Below, one piece after another: positions 47,474 to 55,880 of a stretch of DNA of 64,000 nucleotides. Every line of letters begins with the position of its first letter. Within the stretch, counting starts at the first letter, position 1. The notes beneath the pieces are model-generated. The model was not told the origin of the DNA. It made no database searches and worked only from the letters and a program-made list of their open reading frames with translations. Source of the stretch: an uncultured Bacteroidota bacterium (lineage in GTDB: Bacteria; Bacteroidota; Bacteroidia; Flavobacteriales; Flavobacteriaceae); the NCBI GenBank assembly GCA_902617285.1, contig CACMVZ010000001.1, forward strand, positions 62,001 to 126,000, written 5' to 3'. The translations under genes were made by a program, and so were the position numbers.

Positions 47474-48964
47474 TTAATTGTAATAGGTTAAAGAAATAAG
47501 ATAGGCTTCAAGCTCTGCTTTCAGTGAATTCATATTTTCATAATGCGATGCTTGACAATTATCTGTAAAACTAACATTGTTTAACCTATTGGGATAAAAT
47601 CTCTTGTATAGAAAATGTTTACTTAAAGTACAAGATTCATTTATTGTGGTTGATGTATTGTTAAACAGGTTGACTCTTACCATTAAAAGATCATCAGTTT
47701 CAAGATTATAATATATTTCTATCTCAGGCTGATTTGTTATTAGAGGAACAGTTTGATCGTATGTGAAATTTGTGCTTACAGGTCTAAATTTAAGATATTG
47801 AATACCTTGATTTACTCCATATTGACCCTTATTCCATTCAGTCCACTCAGTACTTAAAGGAAGTAACCCGCCTTTGGCAACCAATGCCCACTTTCTTGAT
47901 GCAAAATCTATAATTCCAGAGCTATTAAAATTATAAATTGATCTTGCAGTTGTAAAGCTATGATCTAAAAAAGAATTAGTGCTGTATTCGTTGAGATTAC
48001 AGTTATTTTTAAAATATACATTTTGTGAAAAGTTGAAATTTTTATAACTATAACAAGTTGAAGGATCTGAATTTTGACAAGACATAGGAAATTCATTAAT
48101 AACCTGATCATCTAATTCAACACACCCTAATAAACTTGAATAGCCAAGAAATCTATTAAGACTTGTATTGTTTTTCAAATTGATGCTACTTATTTGTGTA
48201 GATCCAATATCTAAATCTGTTAAAAGATTATTATTCAAAAGGTTCAATGAAGATAAATTAGTTCCAAAAACAGAAAGCTCTTTAAGTTTTGAATTATTTA
48301 CAACAGACAGAGAATTTAATGGATTGGAATTTAAAACTAATGTTTCAAGCTCAGTATTTTTAGAGACATCAATTGACGAAATATTATTATCAAATAAGTC
48401 AAGATGCTTTAGTTTTAAATTGTTTGCAATACTTATGTTAGATAAATTATTGTATGAAACAATTAGTTTTTCAAGTGATGAAAAAGATTCTATACCTGCT
48501 AAACTGCTAATACTGTTTCTTTCAACATTTAGATTTTTTATATCAATTATATTTCTTCTTAATACATAATTATCCAAGACATTATCGTACCCTAATTGGA
48601 TAAGTGCAGATTCAAAATTATCATCAGGAATAAAAACTTGTGCATTAAGAATATTTTCCTCTAACTCATTAACTCTAATAATCAGTAATTCGATTAATTG
48701 AGCTAACTGTGAAATTTGATTTTGAGAAACTGATTGAGATGAAGTTAAATTGGATAAACTATTTTCAATACTTGATAGATCTGATTGAGTATTTTGAATT
48801 TGTCCTTGATATTGCTGATTTAAAGCAACGAGTGTATCAAGTGATCCTCTTAGTTGAGATATTTGAGATGCAAGAGACTGTATATCCTGGCTGTTAGCTT
48901 CAACATCATCTTTCTCACAGGACAAAACCAGACTTATAGCTAATAATAAAAGTAATTTTCTCAT
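47474..48964 (-). CDS. Surface lipoprotein with coiled coil and leucine-rich repeats
   Basis: 496 residues from ATG 48964 (GTG at 48967 is also in frame). Lipobox LVLSC with EKDD after the Cys. Residues ~25-110 form a coiled coil of Leu heptads with Gln/Ser-rich positions. Six or seven LRR units of the L-x-x-L-x-V/I-x-x-N-x-L type follow at ~135-280, then a C-terminal ~220-residue domain with six or so Cys (MSCQNS, TCYSY, NNCNL, ESCTL, DNCQ). It converges on the beta-helix lipoprotein. Confidence 0.7.
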   Translation of the reverse strand: MRKLLLLLAISLVLSCEKDDVEANSQDIQSLASQISQLRGSLDTLVALNQQYQGQIQNTQSDLSSIENSLSNLTSSQSVSQNQISQLAQLIELLIIRVNELEENILNAQVFIPDDNFESALIQLGYDNVLDNYVLRRNIIDIKNLNVERNSISSLAGIESFSSLEKLIVSYNNLSNISIANNLKLKHLDLFDNNISSIDVSKNTELETLVLNSNPLNSLSVVNNSKLKELSVFGTNLSSLNLLNNNLLTDLDIGSTQISSINLKNNTSLNRFLGYSSLLGCVELDDQVINEFPMSCQNSDPSTCYSYKNFNFSQNVYFKNNCNLNEYSTNSFLDHSFTTARSIYNFNSSGIIDFASRKWALVAKGGLLPLSTEWTEWNKGQYGVNQGIQYLKFRPVSTNFTYDQTVPLITNQPEIEIYYNLETDDLLMVRVNLFNNTSTTINESCTLSKHFLYKRFYPNRLNNVSFTDNCQASHYENMNSLKAELEAYLISLTYYN

Positions 48965-48990
48965 CACTTAAATATAATAATTATTGGTAA

Positions 48991-49209
48991 TTATATCGTA
49001 TATGCTATATAGCAATTATTTCCTTGAGAGGAAGGTGGTCCTTGAGCAGGCTGACCAGTTTTGTCAAGTGTTACAAATAGTAGAGCTGTATTAGTTTTTT
49101 TTACCCTGAAATATCATTGCTGAATATATTCAATATTTTTTTCATCAAAAATTTTAGAAAGATCAATCTTAGTGTATTTGTTACCTAATTTCAAATTTTG
49201 ACCAATCAT
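48991..49209 (-). pseudogene. Broken restriction-associated fragment (DUF3427-like start)
   Basis: Reading from ATG 49209 on minus: MIGQNLKLGNKYTKIDLSK, then an in-frame TGA at 49114-49116, after which the same frame continues with YFRVKKTNTALLFVTLDKTG and stops at 48991. LGNKYT...LLFVTLDK resembles the conserved start of DUF3427-type domains fused to restriction helicases (recalled, not searched). A single GGA-to-TGA change would restore one frame. The fragment ends too early for a full domain, so it is a decayed remnant. It stands about 4 kb from the restriction-modification pair. Confidence 0.45.
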
Positions 49210-49407
49210 GTTATAAAAATTAAATTCATTAACATATTTTTAACATTTAACCTCCTATCTTTTGATATACTTAAGTTTAAATTATGAATTTATATCTAAA
49301 CTTTAAGTTTTTATCTGAAAAAATAGTGAAAAACACATCAAAACACTTGACAAAACCCCTATATATAGAGAGCATTATGTTTTTGTTTAATAAATAAAAT
49401 AAACGAT

Positions 49408-49725
49408 ATGAGTACAAAAAATAAAAAAACTGTAAATGGTATGCTAATTGGTGAATATGTCCAAAATAGTATCCAAAAATTAAATTCATTAGGCAAGATA
49501 TATGATAGTGAATTAGTTAATCTTCAAGATGAGGAATATTGTAAGGTTAAATTTGATTTAAACTATCCTATGTTTAAAAAATCATCTGAATCAAGATTAG
49601 ATCATCTTGGGAATGCAAGGTATTACCAAGAAGAGAAAATTCCAGGATATTGGTTTACAAATGACTGGTATGAAAAACATTGGGACTATTATTTAAAATG
49701 GGAATCAAATAAACTAAATTCATAG
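49408..49725 (+). CDS. Unidentified small protein, possibly a restriction-linked domain
   Basis: 105 residues. KTVNGMLIGEYVQNSIQKL near the start, LQDEEYCKVKFDLNYPMF in the middle, then RYYQEEKIPGYWFTNDWYEKHWDYYLKWE. I recall a similar string (LQDKEYCK...DLxYP...RYY...SQW) as a C-terminal domain in nuclease-like bacterial proteins; not tested. Here it is free-standing. No signal peptide or membrane segment. First of four plus-strand genes ending at 51655. Confidence 0.5.
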   Translation: MSTKNKKTVNGMLIGEYVQNSIQKLNSLGKIYDSELVNLQDEEYCKVKFDLNYPMFKKSSESRLDHLGNARYYQEEKIPGYWFTNDWYEKHWDYYLKWESNKLNS

Positions 49726-49734
49726 TTAGCCTTT

Positions 49735-50169
49735 ATGAATAATCACATAATAGAAGCTAATGCTGAAGACAGTTACTCTTCAATACTTAAGAAGATTTTA
49801 TCTCAGAATACTTTAGAGGACAAACTTGGTGTATTTCATATGTTTAAATATACAAAGCCTTTCATTGTTCACTCTGAATTATTTTTAGAGTATTTAAGGA
49901 TACATGATAAAGAATTCTATGATTTCCTTTTAAAAAGTCATCCTACAATAAAAAAACGCTATTCTAATAACATATTATACGTAATTAGAAGGTTATATAC
50001 TCCAATAAAAAGTTTGATAACTAAAATACTGTACATAGCAGCTTCAATTGCCATAACAGTTATACTTATTGTTTTCTCTTTAATAGTTATGTTTAAACTA
50101 TTGGAGTTTATTACAAAACTTCTTAATGGCAACTTAGATAACTTTTACATATTTGAAAGCCCAATCTAA
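49735..50169 (+). CDS. Unidentified membrane protein (144 aa)
   Basis: 144 residues, 9 nt after the previous gene. N-terminal ~85 residues are soluble and contain KLGVFHMFKYTKPFIVHSELFLEYLRIHDKEFYDF. One long hydrophobic span from ~95 to 130 (KILYIAASIAITVILIVFSL) anchors it in the membrane, with a short tail. No family recognised. No residues typical of catalysis visible. Confidence 0.5.
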   Translation: MNNHIIEANAEDSYSSILKKILSQNTLEDKLGVFHMFKYTKPFIVHSELFLEYLRIHDKEFYDFLLKSHPTIKKRYSNNILYVIRRLYTPIKSLITKILYIAASIAITVILIVFSLIVMFKLLEFITKLLNGNLDNFYIFESPI

Positions 50170-50228
50170 TACAAACCTGATACGAATTGCAGTTGATATA
50201 GTAATTATATAACTTTAAAATAATTATT

Positions 50229-50927
50229 ATGAGCTACCAAGATCATTTAGAGCATTTTTTTAAACAAAGAGCAGAATCATTTAAAAATGAAGGAATAGAT
50301 CTGCATATGGATAAAAAAATGGATTTTACGTATGCTCATATAGAATGTACATTTGAATCTCTTCCAAAAGATGCTAAATGGGTTGAAGTCGATGATGACC
50401 ATCATTGGGATTCAAGATATGAAAGTGAAAGCGGAATTGGAGAATATGATTTTAAAGGAAAAATAAATCTCTATTTTATTGACTTTAAATCTGACTTTAG
50501 CCATTTTGGTAAAGAAAATAGAGAAAAGTATTTAAAATATCTTTATGGTACAGAAGAAGATTATGAAGGACTCGCTGAATGGTCCAGTGATTTTGATGAT
50601 CAAAACGTAATTAACTACTTCCCAGTTCACTATCAATTTGCATATGGAGAATTTACAATTGGAGATAACTCTTTTAATGACTATTTAATTTTAAAACCTG
50701 AAATTGAATATAATGAACCTTGGAATGGAAGATATAGTGAACAAAACTATGAGGGTATTGAAATATTTCATCCAACTGAAAATAAATTTGTACCTGTAAT
50801 TTTATCTGCCAACGGTATGTTTGTTTCAGAAACTGCTGCTTTAGATGTTGTATTTAATAACAATGAATCTCTACCTTGGTTAGAGATCGATAAAGTAAAA
50901 AATTACATCTCAAGACTTAATCTATGA
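50229..50927 (+). CDS. Unidentified acidic soluble protein (232 aa), first of an overlapping pair
   Basis: 232 residues, rich in Asp, Glu, Tyr and Trp (e.g. DDDHHWDSRYES, GTEEDYEGLAEWSSDFDD). No signal peptide, membrane segment or known motif. Pattern of alternating aromatic and acidic residues suggests beta strands. Its stop overlaps the next ATG (ATGA), indicating co-translation with 50924-51655. Function unknown. Confidence 0.5.
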   Translation: MSYQDHLEHFFKQRAESFKNEGIDLHMDKKMDFTYAHIECTFESLPKDAKWVEVDDDHHWDSRYESESGIGEYDFKGKINLYFIDFKSDFSHFGKENREKYLKYLYGTEEDYEGLAEWSSDFDDQNVINYFPVHYQFAYGEFTIGDNSFNDYLILKPEIEYNEPWNGRYSEQNYEGIEIFHPTENKFVPVILSANGMFVSETAALDVVFNNNESLPWLEIDKVKNYISRLNL

Positions 50928-51655
50928 AGCTACATCCTAACTACATTAGAGCATTAGAGGATAAATACTCTGATACAAGTTTTGAAAAAGATATAAAAGA
51001 ATATGAACACACTCATTTATATATGAGCTATCAAAAGGTCTGGAATTGTAAAATCTTTAATGGTATCCCTAAACTAGAAATCATAAATGAAGAGGGTCGA
51101 GAATTCACATACAATTATTATAAATATGATGGAAAGATTAAAAAAGAATTTCAGGTTGAGCAAACATTTTACTTTTTAAATTCTTACTACGATCAACATA
51201 TAAAAGGTCAGGAAATTATTTTAGATGTTTATGCATTGAAAGAAAAAAATCCAAATAAGAGTCTTGAGGATTTATATAATGATATGAAAAATAAAAACTA
51301 TGAAAATTTTGAATATTTGGAAGACCCATATTTTGAACCTAATGCGACTGTATTTGTTATCTCTGAAGCTACAGATGAAGACTATAATCCAGAAGTTATA
51401 TGTCAAGGTAATTTTAATATTTCTGAGTATGATGACCGTGATGGGGATAATAAATATACTTATCTGGAAGAAGAAGGGCCGTTTAAATTTTTAAATTCTT
51501 CATCGGGTGAATGGGATGATGTATATGTTGAATATGAAGATAATTATGGTCATACTTATTGTTCTTTGGAGTGGAAAGCTAAAGGTCGTGATGGTTATAG
51601 TTATGGTGCAATTTCTGATATCTATTTAAATATCGAAAAATACGGTAAGAAGTAA
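50924..51655 (+). CDS. Unidentified acidic soluble protein (243 aa), second of the pair
   Basis: 243 residues, acidic with many Tyr and Asn (YEHTHLYMSYQKVWNC near 26, AKGRDGYSYGAISDIY near 220). No signal or membrane segment. It starts inside the previous stop codon. Compositional likeness to its partner (acidic and Tyr-rich) is clear, but I cannot align them. Converges on the DUF285 lipoprotein after 9 nt. Confidence 0.5.
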   Translation: MKLHPNYIRALEDKYSDTSFEKDIKEYEHTHLYMSYQKVWNCKIFNGIPKLEIINEEGREFTYNYYKYDGKIKKEFQVEQTFYFLNSYYDQHIKGQEIILDVYALKEKNPNKSLEDLYNDMKNKNYENFEYLEDPYFEPNATVFVISEATDEDYNPEVICQGNFNISEYDDRDGDNKYTYLEEEGPFKFLNSSSGEWDDVYVEYEDNYGHTYCSLEWKAKGRDGYSYGAISDIYLNIEKYGKK

Positions 51656-51664
51656 GTTATATAT

Positions 51665-54121
51665 CTAATCAGGATTACAAAGTATAAAATTAGGTTTTGG
51701 AAGAGACCATGATGTTGCATTATCAGAGAAACTAATACAATTAATCACATTACTAACATCCCAACTGCTAAGATTTTGATTAAATACTTTATTGTTTTGA
51801 AACATAATTGCCATATAATCAACATTAGATACATCCCAATTTGAAATATCCTGGTTAAATACAGAACCCTTAAACATTAAACCCATCCCAAAAACTTTTG
51901 AAACATCCCAGTTACCTATTGGTTGATCAAAACTTGTAACTACTCCATAATATTCATTTCCCTGAAACATTGCATTCATATACCTTACATTTGACACATC
52001 CCAACTTGAAATATCCTGGTTAAATTTTGAATTATAAGAAAACATATAATGCATATTTCTTACATTTGACACATCCCAACTTGAAATATCCTGGTTAAAT
52101 ACATGAGGAACTATTTCATAACCTATACCTCCCCTTTGTATTCCATCGCTACCAATGTTTGGTCTAAATAACATCTCTCCTGCAAACATTTCTCCCATAT
52201 CCTCAACATTTGAAACGTTCCAATTATTAAGGGGTTGATTAAATTTAGAATATCTAAACATTGCAACCATATCAGTGACATTTGAGACATCCCAGTTGTT
52301 TAACGGACTATCAAAATTTGTTGCTTTTGAAAACATTCCTCTCATATCTCGAATATTACTAACATTCCAACTTGAAATGTCTTGATTGAATTCATATGCA
52401 CTAGCAAACATCCACTTAAGACTTATTACATTTGGGAAATTCCAATTACCAATATATTGATTGAAGCTTTCAGCACCACTAAACATTGAAGATAAATCTA
52501 AGACACTTGAGAGATTCCAGGAATTTAATGGTTGGTTAAATTTTTTTGCTAAATAAAACATTTCTGACATATCTTCAACATTTGAGACATCCCATGAAGA
52601 TATATCTTGATTGAATTCAATATTTCCATAAAACATCCCTTTAAGATTTTTAACACTTGAAACATCCCAATTATTTATTTCTCTGTTATAAGTGCTAAAT
52701 TTAAACATGTAACTAGCATCAATTAAAGATGATAGATTCCATGTATTTAAGTATTTGTTAAAATTGTTTTTTACTTCATAAATTTCTAAGTTATATTGTC
52801 CATTATAGGCTTCTGAATATCCTGAAAACATGTATGACATATTCTCTACCTTACTTACATCCCAGTTTCTTATTTCTCTATTAAATAGTGATCCGCTAAA
52901 CATATGTCCCATATCAATAACACTAGAAACATCCCAGTTACCAATAGATTGATTGAATTTAGAATATTTAAACATGCCGTTCATGCTTCTTACTTTTGAT
53001 GTGTCCCAACTAGTGATATCTTGATTAAATTTGTGATATTGGATTTCAAATCCATTAGGTCCATTATCACCTAACACGTATCCTGAGAACATCTCATCCA
53101 TAAGCTCAACGTTTGAGACATCCCACGAAGATAGATCCTGATTGAATTCAATATTTCCATAAAACATTCTATACATATTAGTAACATTTGATACATCCCA
53201 TGAAGATATATCTTGATTAAATATGTTATTTTGAAACATCGATTCCATATTCGTTACATTAGAGACGTCCCATGAAGATATGTCTTGGTTGAAGTTTATT
53301 GACTCAACTCCATCAATGAATGCTGGGAAATCAGAAATAAAATAACCAGCAAACATATTTCTCATATTAGTTACATTAGACACATCCCATGAGGATATAT
53401 TACCAACTAGTTTCTTGTTTGTTCCATCTACATACAAGTCAAATAAATACCTCATATCATTTATCTTTGAAGTAACTACATATGAAAGGTCTTCTCCACC
53501 ATTTATCATATCAAGGAGCATACTCTTATCTACTACTGTATATATATTTCCATTAAATTCAGCTTGCATTCCTACTTCAGCTAATTCAACTGCTTTAATA
53601 GTTACTCCATTTTCTGCTAAATAAAATATTGGAACTTCACATCCTGTTGCAGATACTAATGCTGCACTCGATGATGTGTTTTCACATTGATCTATATCAT
53701 CTGTAATTCCATCTCCATCACTATCTATTTGTGACCCTCCACAACCACTTGTGTCAACAGTAGATCCTAGAGGTGTTCCAGGACAACTATCATTACTGTT
53801 TAAAACACCATCTTCATCATCGTCAACTTTAGTAAAGTTTGCTGTTAGAGTTTTGTTTGAGTCCATAGTAATTGTTATCTGATTCTCAGAGCCATTCCAA
53901 TTACCTGTCCAGTTATTAAATACATAGTACTGATTAGCAGAGGCAAGTATCGTGACTTGAGATCCAGCGTTGTATGAACCTCTAGTAGGATTTACTAAAC
54001 CACCGTTTGAAGGAGAAGCAGTAACCGTTAAAGTATACTGAGGAATTTGATCAATAACATCACTATCCTTTGAACAAGTAGTGAGAATAATTAATAATGA
54101 TAATAATATTAGTCTTTTCAT
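51665..54121 (-). CDS. DUF285 (BspA-like) repeat surface lipoprotein, copy 1
   Basis: 818 residues from ATG 54121; the frame is open further upstream into the previous gene, but the signal peptide MKRLILLSLLIILTTC fixes the start. Order: lipobox Cys with SKDS, one InlB-type 'bacterial repeat' (~28-95), thrombospondin-3-like calcium loops DDDEDG and DSDGDG (~97-135), a conserved linker with NGVTIKA and GNIYTVV, then about 20 DUF285 repeats of ~25 residues or more (FNQDISSWDVSNV-x-x-MxxMF). It starts one base after the stop of its paralogue. BspA-type repeats mediate adhesion in other bacteria. Confidence 0.85.
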   Translation of the reverse strand: MKRLILLSLLIILTTCSKDSDVIDQIPQYTLTVTASPSNGGLVNPTRGSYNAGSQVTILASANQYYVFNNWTGNWNGSENQITITMDSNKTLTANFTKVDDDEDGVLNSNDSCPGTPLGSTVDTSGCGGSQIDSDGDGITDDIDQCENTSSSAALVSATGCEVPIFYLAENGVTIKAVELAEVGMQAEFNGNIYTVVDKSMLLDMINGGEDLSYVVTSKINDMRYLFDLYVDGTNKKLVGNISSWDVSNVTNMRNMFAGYFISDFPAFIDGVESINFNQDISSWDVSNVTNMESMFQNNIFNQDISSWDVSNVTNMYRMFYGNIEFNQDLSSWDVSNVELMDEMFSGYVLGDNGPNGFEIQYHKFNQDITSWDTSKVRSMNGMFKYSKFNQSIGNWDVSSVIDMGHMFSGSLFNREIRNWDVSKVENMSYMFSGYSEAYNGQYNLEIYEVKNNFNKYLNTWNLSSLIDASYMFKFSTYNREINNWDVSSVKNLKGMFYGNIEFNQDISSWDVSNVEDMSEMFYLAKKFNQPLNSWNLSSVLDLSSMFSGAESFNQYIGNWNFPNVISLKWMFASAYEFNQDISSWNVSNIRDMRGMFSKATNFDSPLNNWDVSNVTDMVAMFRYSKFNQPLNNWNVSNVEDMGEMFAGEMLFRPNIGSDGIQRGGIGYEIVPHVFNQDISSWDVSNVRNMHYMFSYNSKFNQDISSWDVSNVRYMNAMFQGNEYYGVVTSFDQPIGNWDVSKVFGMGLMFKGSVFNQDISNWDVSNVDYMAIMFQNNKVFNQNLSSWDVSNVINCISFSDNATSWSLPKPNFILCNPD
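51690..53415 (-). repeat. DUF285 coding repeats, about 20 units
   Basis: Tandem coding repeats in copy 1; the consensus unit is FNQDISSWDVSNV + MF, commonly ~66-75 bp. Several units are spaced by longer inserts (for example GDNGPNGFEIQYHK and GSDGIQRGGIGYEIVPH), which break the regular period. Confidence 0.8.
53531..54097 (-). repeat. Near-identical 567-bp block, copy 1
   Basis: This block, covering the first ~190 codons, matches 55287-55853 at a constant offset of 1756 bp with no gaps and only a handful of substitutions seen by eye (e.g. CTCGATG vs CTTGATG, AGTAATTG vs AGTGATTG, CAGAGCC vs CTGAAGC). Similarity falls away in the repeat regions. Confidence 0.85.
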
Positions 54122-54122
54122 A

Positions 54123-55877
54123 TTAGTCAAACTGAAATGGACCAGGATTACAATTAGTAAAATTTGGTTTAGGAAAAGTCCATGATTGAATATCATATGA
54201 ATTACCGCTAACTTTTGCAAAAGCAGTACATTCAATTACCGAGGAAACATCCCATACTGATAAATCTTGATTAAAAGTCATTTGAAAACCATTAAACATA
54301 GCCATCATGGAAGTTACACTAGATACGTCCCAAACTGAAATATCCTGATTAAAGCTTCTTGCTCCACTAAACATATAATTCATGTTAGTTACATTTGAAA
54401 CATCCCATGAGGATATATCCTGATTAAAAATGGGTGCACCAACGAAAGCATATTCCATATTAGTAACATTTGATACATCCCATGAAGATATATCTTGATT
54501 AAAAGGAGAATTAAAAAACACGCTTTTCAAAGAAGTAACATTTGAAACATCCCAATTACCTATTGGCTGGTTAAACTTTGATTGAGTGAAAAGGTTTGAC
54601 ATTTGTTTGACGTTTGAGGTATTCCAATCACCTATTGGTTGATTAAAAACGGAATTCATAAACATTTGCCCAATATATTTAACATTAGAAATATCCCAAT
54701 TACCAATTGGTTGATTAAATACAGTATTACTGCTAAACATACCAGACATATCTTCAACATTTGAAACATCCCACGAAGATATGTCTTGATTGAAATAATC
54801 GCTGTACCCAAACATTGCGTTCATAGTTGTAACATTTGAAACATCCCAGGATGAGATATCTTGATTGAATTTTGATTCATTGAACATTGCACGCATATTA
54901 GTAACATTAGATACATCCCAATTGCCAATTGGCTGGTTAAATTCTGATGACCCCAAAAACATATAACCCATATATTCTACATTAGAAACATCCCATGATG
55001 AAATATCACTATTAAATAATCCTTGACCATTAAACATATAACTCATATTCGTTACATTAGAGACGTCCCATGAAGATATATCTTGATTGAATATACCTTT
55101 TAGTGGATGTTGATTGTTTGAAAACATTTTATACATATTAGTAACATTTGAAACATCCCATGAAGATATATCTTGATTAAAACTAAGATTATTATCAAAT
55201 AAATAGCTCATATCAGTAATCCTACTTGTTACTACATAAGCCAGATTATCTTCATTATTTGCCATTTGTCTTAGTTGCTCTTCGTTTACTACTGTATAAA
55301 TATTTCCATTAAATTCAGCTTGCATTCCTACTTCAGCTAATTCAACTGCTTTAATAGTTACTCCATTTTCTGCTAAATAAAATATTGGAACTTCACATCC
55401 TGTTGCAGATACTAATGCTGCACTTGATGATGTGTTTTCACATTGATCTATATCATCTGTAATTCCATCTCCATCACTATCTATTTGTGACCCTCCACAA
55501 CCACTTGTGTCAACAGTAGATCCTAGAGGTGTTCCAGGACAACTATCATTACTGTTTAAAACACCATCTTCATCATCGTCAACTTTAGTAAAGTTTGCTG
55601 TTAGAGTTTTGTTTGAGTCCATAGTGATTGTTATCTGATTCTCTGAAGCATTCCAATTACCTGTCCAGTTATTAAATACATAGTACTGATTAGCAGAGGC
55701 AAGTATCGTGACTTGAGATCCAGCGTTGTATGAACCTCTAGTAGGATTTACTAAACCACCGTTTGAAGGAGAAGCAGTAACCGTTAAAGTATACTGAGGA
55801 ATTTGATCAATAACATTACTATCCTTTGAACAAGTAGTGAGAATAATTAATAATAAAATTGATAGTAATCTTTTCAT
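54123..55877 (-). CDS. DUF285 (BspA-like) repeat surface lipoprotein, copy 2
   Basis: 584 residues. MKRLLSILLLIILTTC, then SKDS; the InlB-type module, the calcium loops and the linker are almost identical to copy 1. After that about 13 DUF285 units, mostly FNQDISSWDVSNV with FNQPIGNWDVSNV variants at units 4 and 7-9. The last residues GPFQFD have no counterpart in copy 1. It starts 3 nt after the small 49-aa gene and is the upstream member of the tandem pair. Confidence 0.85.
   Translation of the reverse strand: MKRLLSILLLIILTTCSKDSNVIDQIPQYTLTVTASPSNGGLVNPTRGSYNAGSQVTILASANQYYVFNNWTGNWNASENQITITMDSNKTLTANFTKVDDDEDGVLNSNDSCPGTPLGSTVDTSGCGGSQIDSDGDGITDDIDQCENTSSSAALVSATGCEVPIFYLAENGVTIKAVELAEVGMQAEFNGNIYTVVNEEQLRQMANNEDNLAYVVTSRITDMSYLFDNNLSFNQDISSWDVSNVTNMYKMFSNNQHPLKGIFNQDISSWDVSNVTNMSYMFNGQGLFNSDISSWDVSNVEYMGYMFLGSSEFNQPIGNWDVSNVTNMRAMFNESKFNQDISSWDVSNVTTMNAMFGYSDYFNQDISSWDVSNVEDMSGMFSSNTVFNQPIGNWDISNVKYIGQMFMNSVFNQPIGDWNTSNVKQMSNLFTQSKFNQPIGNWDVSNVTSLKSVFFNSPFNQDISSWDVSNVTNMEYAFVGAPIFNQDISSWDVSNVTNMNYMFSGARSFNQDISVWDVSSVTSMMAMFNGFQMTFNQDLSVWDVSSVIECTAFAKVSGNSYDIQSWTFPKPNFTNCNPGPFQFD
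54240..55190 (-). repeat. DUF285 coding repeats, about 13 units
   Basis: Tandem coding repeats of copy 2, mostly regular in length, with two unit types, FNQDISSW and FNQPIGNW. At DNA level the repeated string on plus is an ACATCCCA core with a nearby ATATCTTGATT. Confidence 0.8.
55287..55853 (-). repeat. Near-identical 567-bp block, copy 2
   Basis: Partner of 53531-54097 (offset 1756 bp). It includes the signal peptide to the linker before the repeats. Confidence 0.85.
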
Positions 55878-55880
55878 TTC

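Noticed and set aside
49114-49116. TGA read as selenocysteine
   Set aside because: No selenoprotein family match, the ORF ends soon afterwards without a complete domain, and a Gly codon mutation explains it.
54122-54235. Upstream extension of DUF285 copy 1 into copy 2
   Set aside because: The extended frame overlaps the copy 2 coding end, and the lipoprotein signal begins at 54121.
51690-55190. Dense repeats resembling a CRISPR array
   Set aside because: Units are in frame inside two long ORFs and encode the DUF285 consensus; no unique spacers of constant size.
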